In this document: positions 1 through 9,297 of the stretch, piece after piece | How the letters are laid out: the number at the start of each line of letters is the position of its first letter | How positions within the stretch are numbered: position 1 is the first letter of the stretch | NCBI RefSeq assembly: GCF_002266285.1 | Contig: NZ_NPMS01000012.1 | Span: 1-64,000, forward strand | Reading direction: 5' to 3' | From: Virgibacillus indicus | GTDB lineage: Bacteria > Bacillota > Bacilli > Bacillales > Amphibacillaceae | Length of the DNA stretch: 64,000 nt | Notes under the pieces: generated by a model | The model's database searches: none | What the model saw: only the letters and a program-made list of their open reading frames with translations | Told to the model about the DNA's origin: nothing | Made by a program: the position numbers and the translations under genes

Positions 1-8
1 TTAAGGAA

Positions 9-127
9 TGTCTGGCAGTAACAGCGGAGAGGTCACACCTGTTCCCATCCCGAACACAGAAGTTAAGCTCTCCAGCGCCGATGGTAGTTGGGGCTTTGCC
101 CCTGCAAGAGTAGGACGCCGCCAGGCA
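9..127 (+). rRNA. rrf: 5S ribosomal RNA
   Basis: 5S rRNA of the large ribosomal subunit. The ends are set by helix I: TGTCTGGC at 9-16 pairs with GCCAGGCA at 120-127. The interior carries the conserved 5S core (AGAGGTCACACC, CCCATCCCGAACAC, GAAGTTAAGCTCT, GATGGTAGT). Its length is normal. It lies at the left edge of the window, so 23S and 16S would lie to the left, outside it. An rRNA operon just ahead of ctsR is also found in Bacillus subtilis. Confidence 0.97.
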
Positions 128-130
128 AAT

Positions 131-176
131 ACATAAAAGCGAAGAAGCAATTTAAGTTGTTTCTTTGCTTTTTTTG
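131..176 (+). terminator. Terminator of the rRNA operon
   Basis: Imperfect hairpin AAAGCGAAGAAGCAA / TTGTTTCTTTGCTTT with a short loop, followed by a run of T. It directly follows 5S rRNA and would end the ribosomal RNA transcript. Confidence 0.8.
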
Positions 177-440
177 TTGTATAAAAAAACTGACCTGCAT
201 TCTAGAAAAAGGAGGTCACTTTTTCTGCATGTGATGTTTCCCACAGAAGCTCTCCTTTCACTGATGGAAGTAGCAGTACGTCGCTAAACGGATGTTAGCA
301 CTTTTGGCCATTTCAATTGTTCAACTATATATTTCTAAATTTGTTCATATATATAAATACAAATGAAAATCTCTTATCTATAATTTTCTAAGAAAATGCT
401 GTAAAATAGTAAAATACAGAAAAAAGGGGTGATAAGGGAA
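177..440. other. Intergenic region between 5S rRNA and mgtC
   Basis: No gene seen. A second weaker hairpin, TGACCT (191-196) with AGGTCA (213-218) followed by five T, may be a backup rRNA terminator. The stretch 300-420 is very AT-rich and probably holds the promoter of the next gene, but I cannot pick a convincing -35/-10 pair. A GGGG ribosome binding site lies at 426-429. Confidence 0.4.
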
Positions 441-1142
441 ATGGAAGTATTTATTGATCAATATCTTGGAGATCATTTTCTTATCATAATGACCCGTGTT
501 CTTATAGCATTAGTACTATCCGGGATAATTGGATTTGAACGTGAATTAAAAAACCACTCTGCTGGCTTTCGCACACATATCCTTGTTGGAGTCGGAGCCT
601 GTTTAATGATGCTGCTTTCTATATATGGGTTTGAGGCATTTATTGAAGCATATGATAATGTTCGGTTTGACCCTGCAAGAATTCCTTCTTATGTCATTAG
701 CGGGATAGGTTTTCTTGGAGCTGGTACGATCATTGTTTATGGTGGAACGATTCGTGGGTTAACTACAGCGGCTTCTATATGGACAGTTGCTGGAATTGGT
801 CTTGTTGTTGGTGCAGGAATGTATGCAGCAGCTATTTTTACAACGTTGGTTATTTTATTGAGCCTGGTTTTCCTAAATAACTTTGAGAAATTATTTACAA
901 GAGGCAAAAGTTCAAATAACATAATTGAAATTGTGGCATTGCCCGAATTGAAAATTAATAATGTTGTTGCTATTTTTGAACAATATGATTTAACGATAAA
1001 AAATGTTGAAATTGTAAAAGTTGAAAATAATGTTAGAAATATCTTTATTAAAATTGAACGAAAACGGGATTTGGACCGGGTATCTTTATTTGCGGAGATT
1101 TCAAAGATTGATCATGTAAGAAATATTTCAGAACTGCAGTAA
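441..1142 (+). CDS. MgtC/SapB family membrane protein
   Basis: 233-residue inner-membrane protein of the MgtC/SapB family. The N-terminal two thirds is hydrophobic and has the family signatures GFERELKNHSAGFRTH, a long helix with VGVGACLMM, GIGFLGAGTII and IRGLTTAASIW. The C-terminal ~80 residues are soluble and look like the ACT-like domain of longer family members. MgtC proteins are linked to survival at low magnesium and to control of ATP synthase or membrane potential; the role here is inferred from family only. An in-frame GTG lies 12 bases upstream, but it abuts the GGGG site, so ATG at 441 is preferred. It is a single gene between an rRNA operon and ctsR, a position not used in B. subtilis. 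Confidence 0.9.
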   Translation: MEVFIDQYLGDHFLIIMTRVLIALVLSGIIGFERELKNHSAGFRTHILVGVGACLMMLLSIYGFEAFIEAYDNVRFDPARIPSYVISGIGFLGAGTIIVYGGTIRGLTTAASIWTVAGIGLVVGAGMYAAAIFTTLVILLSLVFLNNFEKLFTRGKSSNNIIEIVALPELKINNVVAIFEQYDLTIKNVEIVKVENNVRNIFIKIERKRDLDRVSLFAEISKIDHVRNISELQ

Positions 1143-1270
1143 ATTAAATTGATTGATCAGCAGGCAGTTTCCCTTACGTTGGAATCTGCCTCTATACTAT
1201 ACCAAAAATAAGCTGCCTGTTTTGTTTTCCTTTTTTTTGTCTAAAATAGAAGCAGGAACAGTCATTGGAT

Positions 1271-1330
1271 TTGCATCTCGCATAATTTGGAGTATAATAA
1301 AAATATAGTCAAAGATAGTCAAAGTCAAAG
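1271..1330 (+). promoter_or_regulatory. ctsR promoter with CtsR operator
   Basis: Sigma-A type promoter: TTGCAT (1271-1276), 16-base spacer, TATAAT (1293-1298). Overlapping the expected transcription start is a CtsR box, two direct heptamers AGTCAAA (1307-1313 and 1317-1323) three bases apart, followed at once by GTCAAAG (1324-1330), a partial third copy. CtsR binds tandem RGTCAAA heptamers and represses its own operon, so the operon is most likely autoregulated and induced by heat. Confidence 0.9.
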
Positions 1331-1359
1331 ACTCATCGATAGGATTGGAGGTGGGGGTT

Positions 1360-1827
1360 TTGAGTAATATTTCAGATATAATCGAGAAGCATTTAAAACA
1401 AATATTACAGTCCAAAGGGAAAAATGTGATTGAAATTAAACGAAGTGAAATTGCTGAACAGTTTCAGTGTGTTCCTTCCCAAATAAATTATGTGATTAAT
1501 ACGAGATTTACTGTGGAAAAAGGGTATATAGTAGAGAGTAAGCGAGGAGGGGGCGGTTATATACGCATCATGCGCATTATACATCAGGACCAATCTGAGC
1601 TCATCGATGAAATTATAGCAATGATTAATCCGACAGTAACACAGCAAGCCTCGTTAGATGTTTTGGAACGCCTCCTGGAACAAGATATAATTACGGAACG
1701 GGAAGCAAAAATCATGCTGAGTGCGATTGGCAGAAATACATTAGCTTTTCAGCTGCCGCTTCGGGATGAAGTCCGTTCACGTGTGTTAACTGCAATGCTG
1801 CATACTCTGAAATACCTAAACAAATAA
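1360..1827 (+). CDS. ctsR: Transcriptional repressor CtsR
   Basis: Repressor of class III heat-shock genes (clp genes), 155 residues. The N-terminal winged helix-turn-helix has the family signatures EIKRSEIAEQFQCVPSQINYV and the glycine-rich beta-wing ESKRGGGGYIRI that enters the DNA minor groove and senses heat. The C-terminal four-helix dimer domain carries the arginines that McsB phosphorylates in relatives. The start is TTG at 1360, seven bases after GGAGGTG; a TTG at 1345 is in frame but overlaps that site. First gene of ctsR-mcsA-mcsB-clpC, with its own operator just upstream. Confidence 0.97.
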   Translation: MSNISDIIEKHLKQILQSKGKNVIEIKRSEIAEQFQCVPSQINYVINTRFTVEKGYIVESKRGGGGYIRIMRIIHQDQSELIDEIIAMINPTVTQQASLDVLERLLEQDIITEREAKIMLSAIGRNTLAFQLPLRDEVRSRVLTAMLHTLKYLNK

Positions 1828-1840
1828 GGGGGACGATAAA

Positions 1841-2380
1841 GTGAACTGTCAAGAATGCCAGGAACGGCCGGCTACACTTCATTTTACCCAGGTTATAAAC
1901 GGCAACAAGACTGAAGTGCATGTTTGTGAAGTCTGTGCAAAAACGAAGGGGTATATGGCGTATCCCGAGGAAGGATACTCCCTTCATAATTTGCTTTCCG
2001 GGTTGTTTAATTTTGAATCGGTTAAAAAAGAAAACCAGCAAGGAAAAACATATAAACAAATGCAGGAACTACAATGTCCAAAATGCGATATGACATTTTC
2101 GGAATTTAAGCGGATTGGGAAATTTGGCTGTGCAGAGTGCTACGAAACATTTTCGAGCCGGCTGGATCCGATTTTCCGTCGAGTGCATTCCGGAAACACC
2201 AAACATTTTGGCAAGATTCCAAAACGCAAAGGCGGGGACCTGCACACAAAGAAACAACTGGACAGCTATAAGGCGGAACTGCAAAGTTTAATCGAAACAG
2301 AGGCCTTTGAAGAAGCGGCACAAGTGAGGGATAAAATCAAAGCATTGGAAAATCAAAAGGGAGATTCGAAAGGCGGGTGA
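1841..2380 (+). CDS. mcsA: McsA, activator of the protein arginine kinase McsB
   Basis: Zinc-binding partner of McsB, 179 residues. Four CxxC pairs form two zinc sites: CQEC and CEVC near the N-terminus, CPKC and CAEC in the middle. The C-terminal ~35 residues form a UVR (UvrB/UvrC) motif (EAFEEAAQVRDKIKAL), a helical hairpin used for binding Clp/McsB partners. McsA stimulates McsB kinase activity and helps target CtsR and damaged proteins to ClpCP. GTG start preceded by GGGGGA; 13 bases after ctsR and 6 before mcsB, so all are on one transcript. Confidence 0.97.
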   Translation: MNCQECQERPATLHFTQVINGNKTEVHVCEVCAKTKGYMAYPEEGYSLHNLLSGLFNFESVKKENQQGKTYKQMQELQCPKCDMTFSEFKRIGKFGCAECYETFSSRLDPIFRRVHSGNTKHFGKIPKRKGGDLHTKKQLDSYKAELQSLIETEAFEEAAQVRDKIKALENQKGDSKGG

Positions 2381-2386
2381 TCGTAC

Positions 2387-3451
2387 ATGACATTACAGCA
2401 TTTTATGAATGAGGCAATCAGTCCATGGATGCGTGAGGAAGGGCCGGATAGTGATATTGTATTAAGCAGTCGGATTCGGCTCGCTAGAAACTTTTCAGAT
2501 GTTTCCTATCCAATTTTGGCAGATTTGGAAAAACTTGAAGATATCCAGAGTTTTTTCAAAGAAGAATATGAACATCAAACATTTCAGGATTATGAGGATT
2601 TCGCATTTATTCCCATCAATGATTTAACCTCCACGGAAAAACGTGTTTTAGTGGAGAAACATTTAATCAGCCCACATCTTGCAAAAAATTCACAGGCAGC
2701 AGCTGCAATGATTTCAAAAAATGAGCAGGTGTCTGTTATGGTCAATGAGGAAGATCATATCCGTATTCAACTGTATTTTCCCGGATTTCAATTGAACAAA
2801 GCACTAGAGAAGGCGTTTGAGTTTGATGATTGGCTGGAGGAAAAAATTGATTATGCCTTTGATGAAACAAGAGGCTATTTAACAAGCTGTCCAACAAATG
2901 TTGGAACTGGCATGCGTGCCTCCGTTATGATGCATCTTCCAGCACTAACCATGACAAAACAGATTAACCGGATGATTCCGGCAATTAATCAACTAGGATT
3001 GGTAGTCCGCGGGATTTATGGTGAGGGCAGTGAGGCACTTGGAAATATTTTTCAAATATCCAATCAGATTACACTTGGGAAATCTGAGGAAGACATTATA
3101 GATGACCTGCAGAGTGTTGTCCGGCAGTTAATTGAGCATGAAAGAAAAGCACGCAGCCGGATCATGGAACAATCAAGCATAAAATTAGAAGACCGTATTT
3201 TCCGCTCCTATGGAGTGTTGAAATATAGCAGAATCATTGAATCTAAAGAGGCTGCAAGGTGTTTATCCAATGTCCGGCTGGGTATTGATTTTGGACTTAT
3301 TCAAGATGTATCAAGGAATATATTGAACGAATTGATGGTTCTTACACAGCCGGGATTCCTGCAGCAGTATGCAAAAAAGACGTTATCAGCAAATGAACGC
3401 GATGTGTTAAGGGCATCACTGATCCGCGAACGATTACAATTGGAGAAATAG
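2387..3451 (+). CDS. mcsB: Protein arginine kinase McsB
   Basis: 354-residue phosphagen-kinase-fold enzyme that phosphorylates arginine residues of proteins using ATP. Phosphoarginine marks substrates for degradation by ClpC-ClpP and inactivates CtsR. Visible motifs: the nucleotide-binding SSRIRLARN near residues 26-34 and the family signature [12 protein letters not shown] around 168-179, with the conserved cysteine. Length matches the family (B. subtilis about 363). It lies between mcsA and clpC, as in other Bacillales. Confidence 0.97.
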   Translation: MTLQHFMNEAISPWMREEGPDSDIVLSSRIRLARNFSDVSYPILADLEKLEDIQSFFKEEYEHQTFQDYEDFAFIPINDLTSTEKRVLVEKHLISPHLAKNSQAAAAMISKNEQVSVMVNEEDHIRIQLYFPGFQLNKALEKAFEFDDWLEEKIDYAFDETRGYLTSCPTNVGTGMRASVMMHLPALTMTKQINRMIPAINQLGLVVRGIYGEGSEALGNIFQISNQITLGKSEEDIIDDLQSVVRQLIEHERKARSRIMEQSSIKLEDRIFRSYGVLKYSRIIESKEAARCLSNVRLGIDFGLIQDVSRNILNELMVLTQPGFLQQYAKKTLSANERDVLRASLIRERLQLEK

Positions 3452-3469
3452 ATAGGAGGAAAAATCTAT

Positions 3470-5896
3470 ATGATGTTTGGACGTTTTACAGAAAGAGCCC
3501 AAAAGGTATTGGCATTATCCCAGGAAGAAGCGGTGAGACTCGGTCACAATAATATTGGTACAGAGCATATTCTGCTTGGGCTTGTACGAGAAGGAGAAGG
3601 AATTGCTGCAAAAGCACTGCAATCATTAGGCCTTGAAGTAGCAAAAATTCAGGAAGAGGTAGAAAAATTAATAGGTGTTGGAAAACAGCCTATGCAATCC
3701 ATTCACTATACACCAAGGGCAAAAAAAGTTGTGGAATTATCCCAGGATGAAGCACGTAAGCTTGGCCACTCCTATGTGGGGACAGAACATATTCTGCTTG
3801 GGCTGATTCGTGAAGGAGAAGGTGTCGCAGCGAGAGTATTAAATAATCTTGGGGTCAGCTTAAATAAAGCTAGACAGCAAGTGCTGCAGCTTTTAGGAAG
3901 TAATGAATCACAGGCAGGTAGACAGGGGCGCGGACAGCAGGCAAGTGCAAATACACCTACGCTAGATTCATTAGCAAGAGATCTGACTGTCAGTGCAAAA
4001 GAAGGAAATATTGATCCTGTAATCGGACGCAGCAAAGAAATTGAACGTGTGATACAAGTACTTAGCCGCAGGACAAAAAATAACCCTGTTCTGATTGGTG
4101 AGCCTGGTGTTGGTAAAACAGCTGTGGCTGAAGGGCTGGCACAGCAGATTATCGATAATGAAATACCTGAAACACTGCGTGATAAGCGTGTTATGACACT
4201 TGATATGGGTACGGTAGTTGCAGGAACAAAATACCGCGGTGAATTTGAGGACCGTCTGAAAAAAGTGATGGAGGAAATCCGTCAGGCAGGAAATATTATT
4301 CTGTTTATTGATGAACTGCATACATTAATTGGTGCAGGAGGGGCAGAGGGTGCTATTGATGCATCTAATATTTTAAAACCATCCCTTGCACGCGGTGAAC
4401 TGCAATGTATTGGTGCAACAACCTTGGATGAATATCGAAAATATATTGAGAAGGATGCTGCACTTGAACGCAGATTCCAGCCGATTCAAGTGGATGAACC
4501 AACTTTGGAAGAAACGATTCAAATTTTAAATGGTCTGCGTGATCGTTATGAGGCCCATCACCGTGTCACAATTACAGATGAGGCAATTGAAGCGGCGGCA
4601 AATCTTTCTGACCGTTATATTACAGACCGATTCTTACCAGACAAAGCAATTGATCTGATTGATGAGGCTGGTTCAAAGGTTCGCCTCCGTTCCTATACCG
4701 TTCCACCAAATCTGAAAGACTTGGAACAAAAGCTTGAGGAAGTCAGAAAAGAAAAAGATGCAGCGGTTCAGAGCCAGGAGTTCGAAACAGCAGCTTCATT
4801 GCGTGATTCAGAGCAGCGGCTTCGCGAGGAATTAGAGGAAACGAAAAACGAATGGAAAGAGAAACAAGGGCAGACAGACTCGGAAGTAACAATGGAGGAT
4901 ATTGCAAGCGTTGTTTCCATCTGGACGGGTGTACCAGTTTCCAAGCTAACAAAGGATGAAAGTGAACGCCTGCTGAATATGGAAGAGATTTTGCATAATC
5001 GCCTGATTGGTCAGGAAGAGGCCGTTAATGCTGTATCAAAGGCCATTCGCAGAGCACGTGCAGGCTTAAAAGATCCGAAGCGTCCAATCGGCTCCTTTAT
5101 CTTCTTAGGACCGACTGGAGTTGGTAAAACAGAACTTGCCCGTGCGCTAGCTGAGGTAATGTTTGGTGATGAGGAATCAATGATCCGGATTGACATGTCT
5201 GAATACATGGAAAAGCATGCTACCTCCCGCCTTGTTGGTTCACCTCCAGGTTATGTGGGATATGAAGAAGGCGGGCAGCTTACAGAGAAAGTTCGCAGAA
5301 AGCCTTACTCAGTAGTATTGCTTGATGAAGTTGAAAAAGCTCATCCAGAGGTATTTAATATTTTACTGCAAGTATTAGAGGATGGCCGATTGACAGATTC
5401 CAAAGGTCGTGTGGTAGATTTCCGCAATACAGTGCTGATTATGACATCAAACGTTGGAGCAAGTGAACTGAAACGCAATAAATATGTTGGCTTCAATCTT
5501 GAAGAAGAGGGTCAGGAATACAGCGACATGAAGAAAAAGGTAATGGATGAACTGAAAAAAGCATTCCGTCCTGAATTTTTAAATCGGATTGATGAAACAA
5601 TTGTTTTCCATTCACTTGAGAAGAAACACATGAAGGATATTGTTGTTCTGATGGTTGAACAATTAAAACGCCGTCTAATAGAACAGGAAATAGACCTGTC
5701 TCTAACCGATAAAGCAATTGAAAAGATAGCAAATGAAGGATTTGATCCGGAATACGGAGCACGCCCGCTTCGCAGATCTATCCAGAAAAATATAGAAGAC
5801 TTGTTATCAGAGGAAATGCTTAAAGAAACCATTGCTAAAGGCCAAAAAGTAAAAGTTGGACTGAACAATAAAGGAGAATTTATCGTTCTTCCATAG
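3470..5896 (+). CDS. clpC: ATP-dependent Clp protease ATPase subunit ClpC
   Basis: AAA+ unfoldase (808 residues) that feeds substrates to ClpP; it controls competence, sporulation and heat-shock proteolysis. Domains: two N-terminal Clp repeats (1-145), D1 AAA+ with Walker A GEPGVGKT at 210-217, a middle domain with a UVR-like coiled coil near 420-455 (adaptor binding), and D2 with GPTGVGKT at 547-554. The loop NKYVGFN holds the VGF tripeptide used for docking to ClpP. ATG-ATG start after AGGAGG; 18 bases after mcsB. Last gene of the operon; a terminator follows. Confidence 0.98.
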   Translation: MMFGRFTERAQKVLALSQEEAVRLGHNNIGTEHILLGLVREGEGIAAKALQSLGLEVAKIQEEVEKLIGVGKQPMQSIHYTPRAKKVVELSQDEARKLGHSYVGTEHILLGLIREGEGVAARVLNNLGVSLNKARQQVLQLLGSNESQAGRQGRGQQASANTPTLDSLARDLTVSAKEGNIDPVIGRSKEIERVIQVLSRRTKNNPVLIGEPGVGKTAVAEGLAQQIIDNEIPETLRDKRVMTLDMGTVVAGTKYRGEFEDRLKKVMEEIRQAGNIILFIDELHTLIGAGGAEGAIDASNILKPSLARGELQCIGATTLDEYRKYIEKDAALERRFQPIQVDEPTLEETIQILNGLRDRYEAHHRVTITDEAIEAAANLSDRYITDRFLPDKAIDLIDEAGSKVRLRSYTVPPNLKDLEQKLEEVRKEKDAAVQSQEFETAASLRDSEQRLREELEETKNEWKEKQGQTDSEVTMEDIASVVSIWTGVPVSKLTKDESERLLNMEEILHNRLIGQEEAVNAVSKAIRRARAGLKDPKRPIGSFIFLGPTGVGKTELARALAEVMFGDEESMIRIDMSEYMEKHATSRLVGSPPGYVGYEEGGQLTEKVRRKPYSVVLLDEVEKAHPEVFNILLQVLEDGRLTDSKGRVVDFRNTVLIMTSNVGASELKRNKYVGFNLEEEGQEYSDMKKKVMDELKKAFRPEFLNRIDETIVFHSLEKKHMKDIVVLMVEQLKRRLIEQEIDLSLTDKAIEKIANEGFDPEYGARPLRRSIQKNIEDLLSEEMLKETIAKGQKVKVGLNNKGEFIVLP

Positions 5897-5905
5897 ATTG
5901 AACTG

Positions 5906-5937
5906 AAAGCTAGAAGAAACTATTCTTCTAGCTTTTT
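5906..5937 (+). terminator. Terminator after clpC
   Basis: Perfect 13-bp stem AAAGCTAGAAGAA / TTCTTCTAGCTTT with a four-base loop, ending in a T run. It separates the CtsR operon from radA, which in many Bacillales is co-transcribed with clpC. Confidence 0.92.
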
Positions 5938-6535
5938 GGCTATAAAATGACTGATAATACCATTAGAACTTACTTAACAGTTACTTTAGATTGCGACATA
6001 CTGCCCTGTTGATTTCAAGTTTGGAAGGATGCTTCGCGGGTTAAATGGATTATCTGGATTTGGGGTATTTCTCTGAGCCCAACAGCTAGAAATCAATAGC
6101 CACTAGTCACATAGAGCGCCTCTCTAAGCCCAAATAGCCAGAAACAAGTAGCCACCGGTCACATAGAGAGTCTCTCTAAGCCCAAATAGCCAGAAACAAG
6201 TAGCCACCGGTCACATAGGGCGCCTCTCTGAGCCCATATAACCAGAAACAAGTAGCTACCAGTCACATAAAGGATATTTCGGTAGATGACATGATGACGG
6301 AAATGTGGTTATATTTCTTGAGCGGCCGATGGAATTATCATCGCTGATTTTAGTTCACGGTTTACATCAATCATGATGGCAAAACAGCATCATCATATAA
6401 ATAATTTTCCTATAACCTGTGATACTATAAAATTGTGGCACGTCTATGGGATTTTTTAAATGAATTGATAGAAAGCTGTAACTTTAAGCTTGCGAATATC
6501 GTATATAATAGAGATATGGGAAGGGAACGAGAAAT
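5938..6535. other. Long intergenic region clpC-radA
   Basis: About 600 bases without a credible gene; the short open frame at 6435-6692 overlaps radA in another frame and has no supported start. It holds the 52-bp tandem repeat array (separate entry). A TATAAT at 6504-6509 is the likely -10 of a radA promoter, without a clear -35. A GGGAAGGGA ribosome binding site precedes the TTG of radA. Confidence 0.6.
6071..6275. repeat. 52-bp tandem repeat, about four units
   Basis: Four imperfect units begin at 6071, 6122, 6174 and 6226, giving periods of 51, 52 and 52 bases. Each begins CTCTRAGCCC and contains a CAGAAACAAGTAGC-like block and then a GTCACATA block. Units 2 and 3 are almost identical; units 1 and 4 are diverged. 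There is no open frame through them. A degenerate 52-bp array at 60.25-60.5 kb shares features with it on the other strand. Confidence 0.9.
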
Positions 6536-7909
6536 TTGGCTAAACGAAAAACGAAGTATGTCTGTCAGGAATGCGGATATGAATCACCAAAATGGATGGG
6601 AAAGTGCCCAGGTTGCAATAATTGGAATACATTTGTTGAAGAAATGGAAGCATCGAACACTGGAAAAAGGCATACATTTAATGTGGGCTTGAAATCAGCA
6701 GGCAAACCAGAAAAGATTACAGCAATTGAATCACAAAAGGAGCCGCGTGTTACCACATCGATGAAAGAATTCAACCGTGTGCTTGGTGGAGGGGTTGTTC
6801 CTGGATCTCTTGTTTTAATCGGCGGTGACCCAGGGATAGGGAAATCCACACTGCTGCTGCAAATCTCCTCTCAATTAGCAGACAAAGAGCTGCCTGTTCT
6901 TTATATCTCTGGTGAGGAGTCAACCAGACAAACAAAGCTTCGAGCCGACAGACTCGGTGTCAAAGCCGATTTATTATATGTGTTGTCCGAAACTAATTTA
7001 TTTGATATTGCTAAACAAATTGAAGAGGTTCAGCCATCCTTTGTTGTCATTGATTCCATTCAGACAATTTTTCGTGAAGAGGTTTCAAGTGCGCCGGGAA
7101 GTGTATCACAGGTTCGTGAGTGTACAAGCGAGCTGATGAAAATAGCCAAAACCAATGGGATCCCGATTTTTATAGTTGGACATGTAACAAAGGAAGGTGC
7201 TATTGCAGGGCCCAGGCTGCTTGAGCATATGGTTGATGCTGTTCTTTATTTTGAAGGAGAGCGACATCATACCTTTAGAATTTTGCGGAGTGTAAAGAAC
7301 CGTTTCGGCAGCACACATGAAATGGGTATTTTTGAAATGAAGGAAGAAGGCCTTCGGGAGGTCATGAATCCATCGGAAATATTTCTGGAGGAACGGTCTC
7401 AAGGGGCTTCCGGCTCCACTGTAGTTGCTTCTATGGAGGGTACAAGACCCGTTCTTGTGGAAATTCAGGCATTGATTTCGCCATCCAGTTTTGGAAATCC
7501 AAGAAGAATGGCTACAGGAATTGATAATAATCGTGTGCCGCTCTTGATGGCAGTTTTGGAAAAACGTGTGGGGTTAATGCTGCAAAATCAGGATGCCTAT
7601 ATCAAGGTTGCTGGTGGTGTGAAGCTTGATGAACCGGCAATTGATTTAGCGTTAGCTATAAGCATTGCATCCAGTTTCCGGGATCAGCCTACCCGACCGG
7701 ATGATATTTTTATTGGAGAAGTAGGGCTTACTGGTGAGATAAGACGGGTATCGCGAATTGAACAGCGTGTTCAGGAAGCGGCCAAGCTTGGGTTTAAACG
7801 AGTCATTTGCCCGAAAAGAAACCTGGATGGCTGGACCATTCCTAAAAACATCGAAGTTATTGGGGTACAGACAGTCCAGGAAGCATTGGATGAAGGGCTT
7901 GCCCGGTAA
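6536..7909 (+). CDS. radA: DNA repair protein RadA
   Basis: RecA-like ATPase (457 residues) that promotes branch migration in homologous recombination and repair of stalled forks. N-terminal C4 zinc finger with cysteines 10, 13, 24 and 27; RecA-type core with Walker [11 protein letters not shown]; the RadA-specific KNRFGS motif; C-terminal Lon-like domain. TTG start after GGGAAGGGA. In B. subtilis disA follows immediately; here the next gene is yacL, 170 bases on. Confidence 0.98.
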   Translation: MAKRKTKYVCQECGYESPKWMGKCPGCNNWNTFVEEMEASNTGKRHTFNVGLKSAGKPEKITAIESQKEPRVTTSMKEFNRVLGGGVVPGSLVLIGGDPGIGKSTLLLQISSQLADKELPVLYISGEESTRQTKLRADRLGVKADLLYVLSETNLFDIAKQIEEVQPSFVVIDSIQTIFREEVSSAPGSVSQVRECTSELMKIAKTNGIPIFIVGHVTKEGAIAGPRLLEHMVDAVLYFEGERHHTFRILRSVKNRFGSTHEMGIFEMKEEGLREVMNPSEIFLEERSQGASGSTVVASMEGTRPVLVEIQALISPSSFGNPRRMATGIDNNRVPLLMAVLEKRVGLMLQNQDAYIKVAGGVKLDEPAIDLALAISIASSFRDQPTRPDDIFIGEVGLTGEIRRVSRIEQRVQEAAKLGFKRVICPKRNLDGWTIPKNIEVIGVQTVQEALDEGLAR

Positions 7910-7927
7910 AGCAATCTTTATTTGATA

Positions 7928-8021
7928 TTGTCAAAAAGATGTGATAGAATATAACGTTTTACAAATTGAATGTTTGAGAAAGCTATGCTATGCTTTACTT
8001 GATATCATAGTCTTTTTCTCA
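7928..8021 (+). promoter_or_regulatory. Putative yacL promoter and leader hairpin
   Basis: TTGTCA (7928-7933), 16-base spacer, TATAAC (7950-7955) is a plausible sigma-A promoter. Downstream is a long imperfect hairpin: TGAGAAA, CTATG and TAT (7975-7991) pair with ATA, CATAG and TTTCTCA (about 8003-8021). No long T run follows, so its role (attenuator, stability element or none) is open. This is the place where disA would lie in B. subtilis. Confidence 0.45.
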
Positions 8022-8079
8022 CTTTTGTAGGATTAATTTTATTTTGGAAGGCAATAATATAAGTTAGGAGGTGACAGTG

Positions 8080-9174
8080 GTGCTAAAAAAGATTGTTCAT
8101 TTATTCTTTATTATATTAGGATGTACCATTGGTTATTTATATGTACCAGATATTATAAATTTATTAGATTTTACTGATGCAAATTGGGTGGCATCCCCAT
8201 ATTTAGGCACATTGATTGGTGCAATCATCTTTTTCATTCTTTCCTATTGGCTGGCTGATTATATTGTAGGGTTCTTGCGGTGGATTGAAGAAGCACTTAT
8301 AAAAATACCAGCTATGGATTTGCTGTTTGGAAGTATCGGGTTAATTGTCGGTTTAGTTATCGCGTATTTTATCAATATGCCGCTGCAGGACATCAACATT
8401 GAAATCGTCTCACAGGTATTACCACTATTCATTATGATTTTATTAGGTTATTTCGGATTTCAGGTTGCTTTTAGAAGAAAAGATGAAATCGCAAATCTGA
8501 TGAGCAAAAATAAAAAAGATCGCGACAAAAGAAAAGGGTCTGGAGAAGAGTCTGAAACGCAGCAGCCAAAAGCAAAAATACTTGATACAAGTGTTATTAT
8601 TGATGGGCGCGTTGCGGATATCTGTCAGACTAACTTTTTAGAGGGAACGCTAGTTATTCCTCAGTTTGTACTAGGAGAACTTCAGCATATTGCTGATTCA
8701 TCCGATGCGTTAAAGCGTAATCGGGGACGACGCGGCTTGGATGTGCTGAATCGTATTCAAAAGGAATTACCTGTTAAAGTAGAGATTTACGAAGGTGATT
8801 TTGAAGAGATTCATGAGGTTGACAGTAAACTGATTAAACTGGCAAAGGTAATCGACGGTATTGTTGTAACGAATGACTTTAATTTAAACAAGGTTTGCGA
8901 CTTGCAAGGTGTGCCTGTGTTAAATATCAATGACCTTGCCAATGCAGTTAAGCCAGTTGTTCTGCCAGGGGAGGAATTGGTAGTTCAAGTGATTAAAGAC
9001 GGTAAAGAACATAATCAGGGAATTGCTTATTTGGATGATGGTACGATGATTGTTGTTGAAGAAGGCAGAGATTATATTGGAAAAACAATTGAAGTATTAA
9101 TTACAAGTGTTCTGCAGACATCTGCAGGGCGGATGATTTTTGCAAAACCAAAATTACTTGAAAAAGCACAATAA
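8080..9174 (+). CDS. yacL: Membrane-anchored PIN/TRAM domain protein YacL
   Basis: 364-residue protein with about four N-terminal membrane helices (residues 1-135), a charged linker, a PIN-fold nuclease-like domain (ILDTSVIIDGRVADIC with the acidic metal ligands, then LVIPQFVLGELQ) and a C-terminal TRAM domain thought to bind RNA. The substrate is unknown; a ribonuclease role is inferred from fold. Three closely spaced GTG codons occur (8071, 8077, 8080); the last is best placed after AGGAGGTG and gives the usual N-terminus MLKK. A terminator follows, so it appears to be transcribed alone. Confidence 0.93.
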   Translation: MLKKIVHLFFIILGCTIGYLYVPDIINLLDFTDANWVASPYLGTLIGAIIFFILSYWLADYIVGFLRWIEEALIKIPAMDLLFGSIGLIVGLVIAYFINMPLQDINIEIVSQVLPLFIMILLGYFGFQVAFRRKDEIANLMSKNKKDRDKRKGSGEESETQQPKAKILDTSVIIDGRVADICQTNFLEGTLVIPQFVLGELQHIADSSDALKRNRGRRGLDVLNRIQKELPVKVEIYEGDFEEIHEVDSKLIKLAKVIDGIVVTNDFNLNKVCDLQGVPVLNINDLANAVKPVVLPGEELVVQVIKDGKEHNQGIAYLDDGTMIVVEEGRDYIGKTIEVLITSVLQTSAGRMIFAKPKLLEKAQ

Positions 9175-9207
9175 AAAGGGTATAACTTATAGAGGATACA
9201 GTAAAAG

Positions 9208-9235
9208 ATGATAACAGAAATTGTTATCATTTTTT
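9208..9235 (+). terminator. Terminator between yacL and gltX
   Basis: Perfect 9-bp stem ATGATAACA / TGTTATCAT with a five-base loop, followed by TTTTTATT. It stands where ispD and ispF lie in B. subtilis. Confidence 0.88.
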
Positions 9236-9297
9236 ATTACCACTTGATAATGAAAAGAATAGATATATCTTTTAAAATACAGGAAGGGGCTCACGTC

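Noticed and set aside
6435..6692. 85-residue frame ahead of radA
   Set aside because: Overlaps the zinc-finger coding part of radA in another frame and has no family resemblance.
9244..9278. Promoter directly ahead of gltX
   Set aside because: TTGATA is present but no -10 at 16-18 bases; the promoter of gltX remains unplaced.
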